A DNA stretch of 64,000 nucleotides from CAZMOK01 sp964567785 (GCA_964567785.1 CAZMOK010000004.1:1-64000); one strand, 5' to 3'. Shown: positions 34,776 through 44,012, counted from the stretch's first letter. Translations and numbers: made by a program. The notes: generated from the letters alone by a model not told the origin.

Positions 34776-35639
34776 ATGCGACAGCTTAAGATTACCAAAC
34801 AGGTTACCAATCGCGAGACTGCATCACTTGACAAGTACCTTCAGGAGATCGGAAGGGTAGCCCTTTTGACCGCTGAGGAAGAAGTTGAGCTGGCCAAACG
34901 TATAAAAGAGGGCGACAATCTCGCATTGGAAAAACTCACCAAGGCCAACCTGCGGTTTGTTGTTTCAGTTTCCAAGCAATACCAAAACCAGGGATTAAGC
35001 CTGCCTGATCTGATAAATGAGGGGAACCTGGGTCTCATAAAGGCAGCACAGCGCTTTGATGAAACCAGGGGCTTCAAGTTTATTTCTTATGCTGTTTGGT
35101 GGATCAGGCAATCCATTCTTCAGGCACTTGCAGAGCAGTCGCGCATTGTAAGGCTTCCCCTGAATAAAATAGGTTCCCTCAACAAGATCAACAGAACTTA
35201 TGCAAGTCTGGAACAGCAGAACGAAAGGGAACCTGCCGTATCGGAAATCGCTGAGTTGCTCGAGATCCCCGAAGATGAAGTCAAGGAATCGCTGAGGCAC
35301 TCCGGCAGGCATGTTTCAATGGATGCGCCTCTCGTGCAGGATGAAGAGAACACCCTTTACGATGTTCTCCGGCCTGACGAGGACAATGAAAACCCGGAGA
35401 AGGAACTGATACTGGAATCTTTGCGCACAGAGATCGATCGCGCTATCTCAACACTTACCCCGAGAGAAGCAGATGTCATCAGGCTCTATTTCGGCCTTAA
35501 CAGCAAACATCCCATGACACTGGAGGAGATAGGCGAAAAGTTCGACCTCACAAGGGAAAGGGTAAGGCAAATAAAAGAGAAAGCTATAAGAAGGCTGAAA
35601 CATACTTCTAGAAGCAAAATCCTGAAGTCTTATCTATAG
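34776..35639 (+). CDS. rpoD: Primary RNA polymerase sigma factor (RpoD/SigA, Bacteroidota type)
   Basis: The 287-residue sigma-70 protein starts at MRQLKITKQVTNRETASLDKYLQEIGR (read in parts), the typical start of Bacteroidota primary sigma factors, which lack the long region 1.1. It contains region 1.2, region 2 (LRFVVSVSKQYQNQGLSLPDLINEGN, FDETRGFKFISYAVWWIRQSI), region 3 (RIVRLPLNKIGSLNKINR) and region 4 with the helix-turn-helix (TLEEIGEKFDLTRERVRQIKEKAIRRL). This factor should recognise the TTTG/TAnnTTTG promoters listed in this annotation. It precedes rpe with a strong hairpin in between. Confidence 0.96.
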   Translation: MRQLKITKQVTNRETASLDKYLQEIGRVALLTAEEEVELAKRIKEGDNLALEKLTKANLRFVVSVSKQYQNQGLSLPDLINEGNLGLIKAAQRFDETRGFKFISYAVWWIRQSILQALAEQSRIVRLPLNKIGSLNKINRTYASLEQQNEREPAVSEIAELLEIPEDEVKESLRHSGRHVSMDAPLVQDEENTLYDVLRPDEDNENPEKELILESLRTEIDRAISTLTPREADVIRLYFGLNSKHPMTLEEIGEKFDLTRERVRQIKEKAIRRLKHTSRSKILKSYL

Positions 35640-35668
35640 TCTTTCTATGCTTAAAATATATTACTTTT

Positions 35669-35690
35669 GAACGAGCCTGAAGGCTCGTTC
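35669..35690 (+). terminator. Strong hairpin between rpoD and rpe (terminator-like)
   Basis: GAACGAGCC (35669-35677) pairs perfectly with GGCTCGTTC (35682-35690) around a TGAA tetraloop. Only GTTGTTT follows, so the T run is poor. It could end rpoD transcription, protect the 3' end, or control rpe, whose ATG is 25 bp further. Confidence 0.6.
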
Positions 35691-35715
35691 GTTGTTTAAA
35701 CAAAGAAGGAATTAC

Positions 35716-36396
35716 ATGCAGGATCTTTTAAAAGGCTCACCGCCATTCATTGCCCCTTCAATGTTATCGGCCGATTTCTCCAACCTCGCCAAGGACATTG
35801 ATATGGTAAACCAAAGCGAGGCTGACCTGTTTCACATTGATGTAATGGATGGGGTTTTCGTACCAAATATCTCTTTTGGCTTCCCGGTAATGGAAAAGAT
35901 CCATAAGTACGCTGAAAAACCGCTGGATGTTCATCTTATGATTGTCGATCCCGACAGGTATGTCGAAAAATTCAGCAAGGCCGGTGCAGCAATCATTACC
36001 GTTCATGCGGAAGCCTGCACGCACCTGCACAGGACACTTCAGTTCATCAGGTCAACGGGTGCATATGCCGGCGTTTCACTTAACCCCCATACGCCTGTTG
36101 AAATGCTTACCGATATTTTGGAGGATATTGACCTTGTACTTGTGATGTCGGTCAATCCGGGATTCGGCGGGCAGAAATTTATCAGCCGGAGCCTCGATAA
36201 AGTGCGCCGGTTAAAAAACATGATAAACGACAGAGATACCGGCACACTGATCGAAGTAGACGGAGGGGTTAATCTTGAGAACGCCCCGGGTATTTTGAAA
36301 GCAGGAACTGACATACTCGTAGCAGGCAATACAGTCTTTAAATCTGAAAATCCCTCCGATACAATAGCAAAACTTAATAACTTACGGATTAATTAA
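35716..36396 (+). CDS. rpe: Ribulose-phosphate 3-epimerase
   Basis: Rpe interconverts ribulose-5-phosphate and xylulose-5-phosphate in the pentose phosphate pathway. I place the start at the ATG at 35716, preceded by AAGGA; an in-frame TTG at 35692 adds residues foreign to the family. The 226 residues form a TIM barrel with IAPSMLSADFSNL, FHIDVMDGVFVPNISFG with the metal-binding His and Asp, LDVHLMI, VHAEA, MSVNPGFGGQKF and IEVDGGVN. All catalytic positions are intact. Confidence 0.96.
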   Translation: MQDLLKGSPPFIAPSMLSADFSNLAKDIDMVNQSEADLFHIDVMDGVFVPNISFGFPVMEKIHKYAEKPLDVHLMIVDPDRYVEKFSKAGAAIITVHAEACTHLHRTLQFIRSTGAYAGVSLNPHTPVEMLTDILEDIDLVLVMSVNPGFGGQKFISRSLDKVRRLKNMINDRDTGTLIEVDGGVNLENAPGILKAGTDILVAGNTVFKSENPSDTIAKLNNLRIN

Positions 36397-36416
36397 CCTT
36401 AAATATTTTTTTTCAA

Positions 36417-37877
36417 ATGAATGAAGACGTTTATAAGCTCAAGCCCGGAAGGCTGTGGTATTACTTTGGTGAAATCCTGAAAATTCCGCGACCTTCGAAA
36501 AAGGAAGAGAAAATCGCACAGTATTTAGTGGGATTTGGTGAAGACCATGGCCTTTTAACAGTAAGGGATACTGTGGGAAACATTCTGATCAGCAAACCGG
36601 CTACAAAAGGCATGGAAGACCGGAAGACCACCGTGTTGCAAAGCCACATCGACATGGTTTGTGAAAAGAACGCTGATGTTGATCATGATTTCGATAAAGA
36701 TCCTATAGAAGCTTATGTGGAAGACGGATGGGTAAAAGCCAGGGGCACAACCCTGGGCGCCGACGACGGTATAGGTATTGCCACACAACTTGCGCTCCTT
36801 GAATCAACTGACATACCTCACGGACCGCTTGAATGCCTCTTTACCGTTGATGAAGAAACCGGGCTCACCGGTGCATTCGGGTTAAATGAAGAACTCCTTC
36901 GCGGAGAAATACTTCTGAACCTTGACTCTGAGGACGACGGGGAACTTTTTATCGGTTGCGCAGGCGGCAAGGACACTGTGATCAAGATGCCTTATAAAAA
37001 GATCAATCCTCCCGCCGAACATCTCACCATGAAGATCGAGATCAGTGGACTTAAAGGAGGCCATTCGGGAGATGATATCCAGAAAGGAAGGGGGAATGCC
37101 AATAAGCTTCTTAACCGGATCCTGTGGGAAGCCTCCATCAACTTCGACCTCCAGTTATCGGTATTCAACGGTGGAAACCTGCGCAACGCCATTGCACGTG
37201 AGGCCTATGCCATTGTTATGCTCCCTGAAGCCTTCAAAGACCAGTTCTTAAGGTATGTAGACCAATATGAGAAAGACATAAAGTATGAATACCGGGTTAC
37301 AGAACCTGAACTGAAGCTGACCCATGAAGAAAAGGATTCGGCCAACTTCATAATGGATAAAAAATCGAGAGACAATCTTTTAAACTCAATATATGCCTGT
37401 CCTCACGGTGTCATAGCCTGGTCGCAGGAGATCGAGAATTTTGTCGAAACCTCCACCAACCTTGCATCGGTAAAAACACTTGAAGATCACATTTCGATAA
37501 CTACCAGCCAGCGTAGTTCTGTGGAATCGGCCAAGGAAGACATCGCCAATATGGTAGCCTCGGTTTTCAGGCTTTCAGGGGCCGCGGTTGAGCATACCGA
37601 TGGATACCCGGGCTGGTCGCCCGATCCTAATTCGGCAATTGTCGATATCACCGTTGAATCGTACAAGAAACTTTTCAAAGAGGAACCAATAGTAAGGGCA
37701 GTGCATGCCGGCCTGGAATGCGGGCTGATAGGTGATAAGTACCCGGGAATGGATATGATCTCCTACGGGCCGACCATTAGGGGCGCCCACTCTCCGGATG
37801 AAAAACTGGAAATATTTACCGTGCAGAAGTTCTGGGACCTTACGCTTGATATCCTCAAGAACATCCCTAAGAAATAA
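36417..37877 (+). CDS. pepD: Aminoacyl-histidine dipeptidase (PepD, M20 family)
   Basis: PepD is a two-metal cytosolic dipeptidase that cleaves Xaa-His and other dipeptides. The 486 residues show the M20C pattern: His77 and Asp79 in QSHIDMV, the bridging Asp116 in GADDG, and Glu146-Glu147 in DEETGLTG. LKGGHSGDDIQKGRGNANK near residue 215 is typical of the dimerisation region, and RAVHAGLECGLIGDKYPGMDMISYGPTIRGAHSPDE (read in parts) holds the final metal ligands. Length matches the family. It lies 20 bp after rpe and may share its transcript. Confidence 0.96.
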   Translation: MNEDVYKLKPGRLWYYFGEILKIPRPSKKEEKIAQYLVGFGEDHGLLTVRDTVGNILISKPATKGMEDRKTTVLQSHIDMVCEKNADVDHDFDKDPIEAYVEDGWVKARGTTLGADDGIGIATQLALLESTDIPHGPLECLFTVDEETGLTGAFGLNEELLRGEILLNLDSEDDGELFIGCAGGKDTVIKMPYKKINPPAEHLTMKIEISGLKGGHSGDDIQKGRGNANKLLNRILWEASINFDLQLSVFNGGNLRNAIAREAYAIVMLPEAFKDQFLRYVDQYEKDIKYEYRVTEPELKLTHEEKDSANFIMDKKSRDNLLNSIYACPHGVIAWSQEIENFVETSTNLASVKTLEDHISITTSQRSSVESAKEDIANMVASVFRLSGAAVEHTDGYPGWSPDPNSAIVDITVESYKKLFKEEPIVRAVHAGLECGLIGDKYPGMDMISYGPTIRGAHSPDEKLEIFTVQKFWDLTLDILKNIPKK

Positions 37878-37883
37878 GACGGT

Positions 37884-38429
37884 TCAGAGGCCTACTCCGA
37901 AACCAATCCTGATTATTGGGTTCCTGTAGGGGGTATACCTCGATTCGTTGAAATTATAGAGGACCGTGATCATGGCAAAAGCGCGGTTTCCAATCCACTG
38001 CCGGTAACCGGCACCCGCCAATATGTTATGGATAGACCCCCTCTCCCCCAGCCTGTCGTAGTACTCCAGGTTGAGCACCTCATATTCAACATGCAGGAAC
38101 AGGTCCTGCCAGATATAAAAGGAACTGAAAACACTTCCTCCATAGGTGGAACTTGAATATTCAGGCACTAGCCGTTTATCCTTGTAATACATATAAGTGA
38201 TTCCAATTCCCGGGTAAAACCAATCGTTGGCCGCGTAGATAACCTGCGGTGAAACGTTGATATAGGTAATGGTCCCGAACTGGGCCCCCAGGTAACCACC
38301 AAACCGCAACTTGCTCAGGAAATTTACTTCGGGTTTCTGGTTTGTTCTTCTGTCCTGTGAACTGGCAGGGGAAGCTGCAAATGCTGAAATGTATAAAGCG
38401 ATCAGTATGATCCGTAATAATGTTTTCAT
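37884..38429 (-). CDS. Small outer-membrane beta-barrel protein
   Basis: The 181-residue product has a signal peptide (about 1-25, ending ASSQD) and a mature part of alternating aromatic and glycine-rich strands, for example FGGYLGAQFGTITYINVSPQVIY and HNILAGAGYRQWIGNRAFAMITVLYNF (read in parts), ending in IIRIGFGVGL. This fits an eight-stranded barrel of the outer-membrane protein OmpW/OmpX size class. No family is recognised beyond that. It converges on pepD, with stops 6 bp apart. Confidence 0.7.
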   Translation of the reverse strand: MKTLLRIILIALYISAFAASPASSQDRRTNQKPEVNFLSKLRFGGYLGAQFGTITYINVSPQVIYAANDWFYPGIGITYMYYKDKRLVPEYSSSTYGGSVFSSFYIWQDLFLHVEYEVLNLEYYDRLGERGSIHNILAGAGYRQWIGNRAFAMITVLYNFNESRYTPYRNPIIRIGFGVGL

Positions 38430-38515
38430 AAGTTCAATGTGTGGCCGGGCAAAAAATAGCTAAAAACCAATAAGGCAATATTTTCTGCACTGGAACGTAA
38501 TTATAGTTGATTGAT

Positions 38516-38523
38516 TATCTTTG
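38516..38523 (+). promoter_or_regulatory. Promoter -7 element for the beta-helix lipoprotein gene
   Basis: TATCTTTG fits TAnnTTTG and lies 19 bp before the ATG at 38543, implying a very short leader. No clear -33 box. Confidence 0.4.
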
Positions 38524-38542
38524 CGCGGCATATCAGTAATCT

Positions 38543-39718
38543 ATGATCACAATCCTTAATAACAGGCATACCCCGGCCTTTGTTCTGCTATCCATTCTTT
38601 TGCTGGTTTTCTTCTCCTGCAGAAAAACCGATATAATTGACGATGACCCTGCACTTAAACTGGGGTTTTCAACCGATACAGTCATTTTCGACACNNNNNN
38701 NNNNNNNNNNNNNNNNNNNNNNNNNNNNNNNNNNNNNNNNNNNNNNNNNNNNNNNNNNNNNNNNNNNNNNNNNNNNNNNNNNNNNNNNNNNNNNCCCTAC
38801 GTTATTTACGGTTATGCAGTGGTTGATTCGAACGGGGTATTGAGGGTGGATGCCGGGACCCAGATCCATTTCCACGACCGGTCGGGCTTATGGGTCTATA
38901 AAGGGGGATCAATAAAAGTGAACGGTACGCTGGATGAACCGGTAGTTTTCCAGGGCGACAGGCTCGAGGACTTCTATGAAGACCTGCCTGGCCAATGGGA
39001 CAGGATCTGGATCAATGAAGGAAGCATTGACAATGAGATCAATTATGCCATTATCAGGAACGGTTTTATCGGTATCCAGGCTGAAACCCTGCAGGAACAA
39101 ATGGGCAATTCACTCATACTTAAAAATACTATTATAGAGAACATGAGCGGGGTTGGGCTGTTCAGTCGTTTTTACAACATTACCGCCACGAACTGCCTCT
39201 TTGCAAACAGCGGCCAGTTCTCTGCAGCCCTCACATGGGGCGGGTTATACGATTTCAGGCATTGCACATTTGCAAACTACTGGGCCTACGGGGTCAGGCC
39301 CGATGAACTGCTTGCAATGAACAATTTTGTTGAAGATGAGAACGGCAACATAACTGCTTTCGAATTTGATGCCTATTTCGGGAACTGCATAGCCTACGGG
39401 AGGAATATCGAGGAACTGCTTTTTTCGTTCGATGAAGGGGCTCCTTACAACTATCTTTTTGACCATTGTCTTCTAAAAACTGAAAAAGATATTTCGGACC
39501 AGGAGCGCTTCAGGAACTCTTTCAAGAATGAGGACCCTCTGTTCAAAGATTACCAGGGGGGCGACTATTCCCTCGACACGCTATCCCCAGCCATAGATTA
39601 CGGGACGCTTGACGTGATCAACACCTCAGCTATCGACCTCTCCAATGATATCCTCAATGTAAACAGGCTTCCGGAGCCTGACCTGGGAGCTTATGAATTC
39701 GTTCCCGGCAGAAAATAA
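38543..39718 (+). CDS. Right-handed beta-helix repeat lipoprotein (interrupted by a gap)
   Basis: The visible protein starts with a signal peptide and lipobox (LLVFFSC) and then a gap. After the gap it resumes with PYVIYGYAVVDSNGVLRVDAGTQIHFH and continues as parallel beta-helix rungs (KGGSIKVNGTLDEPVVFQG, NYAIIRNGFIGIQ, LKNTIIENMSGVGLF, FRHCTFANYW) to a C-terminal DLGAYEF that is typical of the family. These lipoproteins are common in Bacteroidota; their substrates are unknown, and related helices bind or cut polysaccharides. The first 51 codons and the part after the gap are in frame, but I expect more than 100 residues in the missing part. Confidence 0.82.
   Translation: MITILNNRHTPAFVLLSILLLVFFSCRKTDIIDDDPALKLGFSTDTVIFDXXXXXXXXXXXXXXXXXXXXXXXXXXXXXXXXXXPYVIYGYAVVDSNGVLRVDAGTQIHFHDRSGLWVYKGGSIKVNGTLDEPVVFQGDRLEDFYEDLPGQWDRIWINEGSIDNEINYAIIRNGFIGIQAETLQEQMGNSLILKNTIIENMSGVGLFSRFYNITATNCLFANSGQFSAALTWGGLYDFRHCTFANYWAYGVRPDELLAMNNFVEDENGNITAFEFDAYFGNCIAYGRNIEELLFSFDEGAPYNYLFDHCLLKTEKDISDQERFRNSFKNEDPLFKDYQGGDYSLDTLSPAIDYGTLDVINTSAIDLSNDILNVNRLPEPDLGAYEFVPGRK
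38695..38794. other. Scaffold gap (100 N) inside the beta-helix lipoprotein gene
   Basis: A run of 100 N. The flanking frames agree if the missing length is 100 plus a multiple of 3. From memory of the family, about 110-120 residues (330-360 bp) lie between the DTVIFDT and PYVIYG segments, so the true gap is probably longer. Confidence 0.9.
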
Positions 39719-39751
39719 ATAGTAAATAGTGAATAGTAAATAATAAATACC
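39717..39751. repeat. Heptamer tandem array (AAATAGT type) after the beta-helix gene
   Basis: Five 7-bp units: AAATAGT, AAATAGT, GAATAGT, AAATAAT, AAATACC. The first unit overlaps the TAA stop codon (39716-39718). The array lies between two convergent genes, like the array at 2430-2571, but with a different unit. Confidence 0.85.
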
Positions 39752-39791
39752 AGATTGGGTTAGTGGATATTTAGGTAACTGGTTGAATGTG

Positions 39792-42272
39792 CTACCTGGT
39801 TTTTATGGCCTTCTTTATAACAGTGTTCCCGTTCCCTGATATTATTTCAACCAGGTACACTCCGGGTGCGATGTTTGAAGTTTCAATCACAGCCCTGCCT
39901 GTGGTATAATTCCTTTTCATTATCCCCCCCCCGCTGACATCGAGTAGCCTCAGACTTTTTATCCTTCTTCCATTCGTTTCAACAATAAGGCGATCGTTAA
40001 ATGGAACAGGGAAAACCTTCACACCAGCCTGAATGGGCCCATCCTCCGTATTCACCAGTTCACCTGTTGAGAATCTCGTTAATTCCGGATAGTCAATTAC
40101 ATTGCCATCCATATCCATCAACAGGTTTGGCTTAACCCTGACATAATAGGGCTGAGTCTCTTCAAGTATCGTGGAAGGGTACAAAGTTATTTGCGTAGCG
40201 TCATCGTTAATGGTTCCTGTAAATTCTACGTTCTCGCCATTTATATCATTCTCCTTAAAAAGAAAAAGATTAGGAATGTCTTCGTCTTCAATTGGTCCGC
40301 CAAGCGTAAGCTGCACAGGTTCATTGAAATCTGTTATTACCTCCGTAGAGGGGTCCACGCTGATTGTCCCGAATTCAGGTTCGAACGATACCATGGGAAG
40401 TTCATCGTCCCATATCCCTTTCAGTTGTATTTGTCGCGCTATCCTTTCAGTGTTATTGATATTGATCTGGTCATAATTCAGGGTGAGGATATCGCTATAA
40501 TCTCCTTGTGAAGGTGGGAGGAAACCAATGAAGATCTCAGCGCTTTGACCTGAAGGTATGGGTACCGGAAGATCGGTCGTAAGAAAAAAGTTCTCTTCAT
40601 GGCTGTGAATGCTGGTGATCTTGATCTGGTTTTCTGCGTTGTTTGTAACCAGAACAGACAGTACCTTGGGATCCGGCGTTGTGGAATAGTTGCCGAAATG
40701 AAGCCTGTCGACCGTAGTAAAGAGGGTTGTTTCCCAGGGGCTCCTGATGGAGCGGTAACTTGAAACCAGGTCGGGCAGGATCAGTTCAAACGTTTTTGAT
40801 CCATCCATCTTTACCTCCGTAATAGCAAGAGGGTAATGAGTACCCCATCCGATCAGGCTCGTGTTATCGGACTGCCGCCGGTGGCTGCCGGTATGAGCCC
40901 CGAAAACGCTGGGAGCATGCTGGTAATACCAAACACGGGTTGCCGTCATGTCCTGTTCGTCTATCTGATATTCTATAGCTTGCGAATACTGGGGGGTTCT
41001 CAGGTTACCATTGTCGAAAATTGTTATATTGCCGTTCGGCAGAACCCTTACATCATGCTGGTGTGAAAAGCCGAGAGGGTCATTCAGTATTGTGAACTGG
41101 TTGTTCTCTGCAAGCAGCCCGAACCGCCACATCACATCACCGGTGGTATAGTTGATCTTTGTTATTTCATCCAGGTGCCGGCTTGAGACGAGTAGGTTCC
41201 CATCAAGATCGAAATCGAAAGCATTGCCGTGAACGTAGTCAATATAGTTGGCTGTAAGGCTTATATCGGAAGTTGCATCGGTGATCTCAAAATGATCCCA
41301 GCTTCTCCACTGGAAATATACATTCTGCTCATTGTCGACCTCCTGGATAACAAGCCCCACTACCGTTGCATCAGGCTGACCGCCGGGCACAACCTGGCTC
41401 ATATCCACTATTTGCGGATCGTACGACATCACAAGGTAATGACCGTTCTCAAGAAGCAGTATATCATGCATATCCAGGTCATATCCGTTCCCGCATGTTA
41501 TGGAATCGAAAACCACATAATCACTGTCCATCAGAAAATACTTCTCAAGAGATGGTGCATTCTGCGTATTCCTGGCATAAGCCAGGTTACCGTCGGGTAA
41601 CTTGTGGAGGTGGGAATAGTTCCTTTCCATTCTCCTGTAGAAGATCGGAATACCGTATTTGTCAAATATGGCAAGGTAATGGTTGTACTGAGTTGTCCTC
41701 GGGTTGAGCGACATGAAAATATAATCGCTGTTTTCTGTTTCCTGGTAATGCTCAACTAAAGGTACAGGAAAATCCTCGGGGTAATCATTTGGGTGATTGA
41801 AAAGCAATTTGCCCTGAGAGCTTGTATTTACAGGCTCATTCTTCTCATGGAATACCCGGTCTGTTTTCCTGAGCGGGGGTTTCTTATCGTTATCCCTGAT
41901 ATTGAATGAAAATCTTATGGGTTCGATATTGATACCGTCAACTGTTGATACAGAAGGGGGAATAATAACAGTCACCTTCTCCCCTATCCGGAAATCATTT
42001 CCGGGCTTGATAAAGAGGGTTTTTCCGTCCTGTGAAAGAAATATTTCATGGTCAATGTCATTGCCGGCGCTGCCAACAATGCTCACCCCCGCATCATCCA
42101 GGGATTCCGGTGAAAACGCCCTTCCTGTCTTTAGAATGATTTTTTGCCCGGGATTAATAAATTCTGCCTTATCACGTGGCGAAGTATAGATATATTCCAC
42201 TTTCTGTGATAACCCGGATATGTTTAAAGCAATGGCAATTACAATCAATAGTGTATTCCTGAGTTTTTGCAT
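39792..42272 (-). CDS. Arylsulfotransferase (ASST)-type protein with Ig domains and T9SS sorting domain
   Basis: I use the ATG at 42272 (MQKLRNTL), giving 826 residues with a signal peptide to about residue 23 (ISGLSQ); an in-frame ATG 12 codons earlier would spoil the signal. Domains in order: an SbsA-like Ig domain (about 24-125), an ASST six-bladed propeller (about 140-530) with SHLHKLPDGNLAYAR, DMHDILLLENGHYLVMSYD and GFSHQHDVRVLPNGN (candidate catalytic His), an ASH-like domain (about 540-610), a further SbsA-like domain (about 630-735) and a T9SS sorting domain (about 750-826, VKVFPVPFND). ASST enzymes transfer sulfate between phenolic compounds. Usual ASST is periplasmic; this one should be surface-exposed. 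Confidence 0.85.
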   Translation of the reverse strand: MQKLRNTLLIVIAIALNISGLSQKVEYIYTSPRDKAEFINPGQKIILKTGRAFSPESLDDAGVSIVGSAGNDIDHEIFLSQDGKTLFIKPGNDFRIGEKVTVIIPPSVSTVDGINIEPIRFSFNIRDNDKKPPLRKTDRVFHEKNEPVNTSSQGKLLFNHPNDYPEDFPVPLVEHYQETENSDYIFMSLNPRTTQYNHYLAIFDKYGIPIFYRRMERNYSHLHKLPDGNLAYARNTQNAPSLEKYFLMDSDYVVFDSITCGNGYDLDMHDILLLENGHYLVMSYDPQIVDMSQVVPGGQPDATVVGLVIQEVDNEQNVYFQWRSWDHFEITDATSDISLTANYIDYVHGNAFDFDLDGNLLVSSRHLDEITKINYTTGDVMWRFGLLAENNQFTILNDPLGFSHQHDVRVLPNGNITIFDNGNLRTPQYSQAIEYQIDEQDMTATRVWYYQHAPSVFGAHTGSHRRQSDNTSLIGWGTHYPLAITEVKMDGSKTFELILPDLVSSYRSIRSPWETTLFTTVDRLHFGNYSTTPDPKVLSVLVTNNAENQIKITSIHSHEENFFLTTDLPVPIPSGQSAEIFIGFLPPSQGDYSDILTLNYDQININNTERIARQIQLKGIWDDELPMVSFEPEFGTISVDPSTEVITDFNEPVQLTLGGPIEDEDIPNLFLFKENDINGENVEFTGTINDDATQITLYPSTILEETQPYYVRVKPNLLMDMDGNVIDYPELTRFSTGELVNTEDGPIQAGVKVFPVPFNDRLIVETNGRRIKSLRLLDVSGGGIMKRNYTTGRAVIETSNIAPGVYLVEIISGNGNTVIKKAIKTR

Positions 42273-42320
42273 GGTATAGAGATTACAGTGATCAGTATCA
42301 AACCACAAAATACAAAATAA

Positions 42321-44012
42321 TTACCAGTAAATAATATAAAGGGCAGCAACAATTGCACATAGCAGGATGGCGCCGATGTTGAACCTCATGCCTGTTGTGA
42401 ACATCGACCTATTCAGCTCAAGACCTTTGGGATCATCACTCCCTTTTCTTTCAATAAGGCTGATCACAACCAGAATAGTGCAAAGGATAAGAAAAACGAT
42501 CCCCATCCTGTCGAGGAAGGGCAGGGCAGGAAAAGCGACTTTGAACACGAACGACAGCGGGATTGTGAGGATGGCTGCGATGAGTGCTGCATTAGGTGTT
42601 GATTTCTTCCAGAACAAACCAAAAAGGAAGATCGTTGTCACTCCCGGCGTTACAAACCCGGTAAATTCCTGGATGTATTGAAAAGCCTGGTCGAGGTTGC
42701 CCAGCAGCGGGCGGGCAGTCAGCACAGCAATGGTAAGTGCGGTAAAGCTGGTGATCCTTCCCACCTTGACCATATTATTTTCACTGACTCCTTTATTCAG
42801 GAATTTCTTATAAACGTCGATTGTAAAAATCGTAGAGATGGAGTTTATCATGGAAGCAAGCGAAGATACGATTGCTGCTGCCAGCGCAGCAAAGGCAAGC
42901 CCTTTGATACCGGCAGGCACGAGGGCGAGCAGTGCCGGGTAAGCCCGGTCGTTGTTGATCTGTGTTTCATTGCACAGTTCGCTGTACTCAGACATGGCGC
43001 CGGTAATGCTGTAGCCTTCGATCGGAACCTGTCCTGCAGCCTCCTGCTGGACCATGGCATAGGCTACAATACCCGGTACGACAACGATCAAAGGGATGAT
43101 TATTTTCAGGAACCCGGCAAATATTACCCCGCGCTGTGCCTCACGTATGTTTTTAGCAGCAAGTCCGCGTTGGATAATATACTGGTTAAAACCCCAGTAC
43201 GAGAGATTTGCTATCCACATCCCACCTATCAGCACACTGATGCCGGGCAGGTCAATATAAGGGTCTTTCAGTCCACATTTCCCGTCGGGAATTAACCTCT
43301 CGCCTTTAGTAAGGATCATATCAAAATGACTTTTTGCTTCCGTGGTAAGGATCCTGAATCCGGAAAGAGGGCCTTCGCCACCCGATAGCAGGTCGAGGGC
43401 AATATAGCTTGTTATGAGCCCGCCGCCAACCAGGAATACCACCTGGATCAGGTCAGTCCAGGCCACTGCCTTCAGTCCACCGTATATGGAGTAAACTGCT
43501 GCGAAAACAGCAAGACCTATGATACCATATAGCAAAGGGATACCCATGATAGTGTTCAATGCCAGTGCACCTAAATAAAGTATGGAGGTGAGATTGACGA
43601 AAACATAAACAAGCAGCCAGAAAGAAGCCATAGCTGTCCTTACTCTGCTGTCGTACCGCATCTCGAGAAACTGCGGCATGGTGAAGATCTTTTTCTTAAT
43701 GAATACCGGAAGGAAGAATTTACCTACAATTATAAGGGTAATGGCGGCCATCCATTCATATGAGGCAATGCCCAACCCTATGGCAAAACCCGAACCTGAC
43801 ATACCGATGAACTGCTCTGCCGATATGTTGGATGCGATCAGTGAAGCCCCTATGGCCCACCAGGGAAGCGATTTGCTGGCCAGGAAATAATCCTGGGATG
43901 TCCTCTTCGTACCCTTCTTCTGTCTTGAAACAAGCAGGCCAACCGTTATGATAATAATTCCGTAAAGAACAAAGACCAGGTAATCCAGCGGGGCAAATTC
44001 GTTTTGGAGCAT
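42321..44012 (-). CDS. Sodium/solute symporter, SSS family (sugar type)
   Basis: The 563-residue inner-membrane protein has about 14 transmembrane segments and the SSS features QDYFLASKSLPWWAIGASLIASNISAEQFIG (read in parts) and YSIYGGLKAVAWTDLIQVVFL, which place it near SglT-type sodium/sugar symporters. Its gene is divergent from a lipoprotein aldose 1-epimerase with 101 bp between them, which supports a sugar substrate. The exact sugar cannot be read. It lies 48 bp after, and on the same strand as, the arylsulfotransferase gene, which is downstream of it. Confidence 0.9.
   Translation of the reverse strand: MLQNEFAPLDYLVFVLYGIIIITVGLLVSRQKKGTKRTSQDYFLASKSLPWWAIGASLIASNISAEQFIGMSGSGFAIGLGIASYEWMAAITLIIVGKFFLPVFIKKKIFTMPQFLEMRYDSRVRTAMASFWLLVYVFVNLTSILYLGALALNTIMGIPLLYGIIGLAVFAAVYSIYGGLKAVAWTDLIQVVFLVGGGLITSYIALDLLSGGEGPLSGFRILTTEAKSHFDMILTKGERLIPDGKCGLKDPYIDLPGISVLIGGMWIANLSYWGFNQYIIQRGLAAKNIREAQRGVIFAGFLKIIIPLIVVVPGIVAYAMVQQEAAGQVPIEGYSITGAMSEYSELCNETQINNDRAYPALLALVPAGIKGLAFAALAAAIVSSLASMINSISTIFTIDVYKKFLNKGVSENNMVKVGRITSFTALTIAVLTARPLLGNLDQAFQYIQEFTGFVTPGVTTIFLFGLFWKKSTPNAALIAAILTIPLSFVFKVAFPALPFLDRMGIVFLILCTILVVISLIERKGSDDPKGLELNRSMFTTGMRFNIGAILLCAIVAALYIIYW

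Noticed and set aside
42678..43295. A 205-codon open frame on the plus strand within the symporter gene
   Set aside because: The antisense symporter with its SSS motifs explains the sequence; the open frame has no signature of its own.
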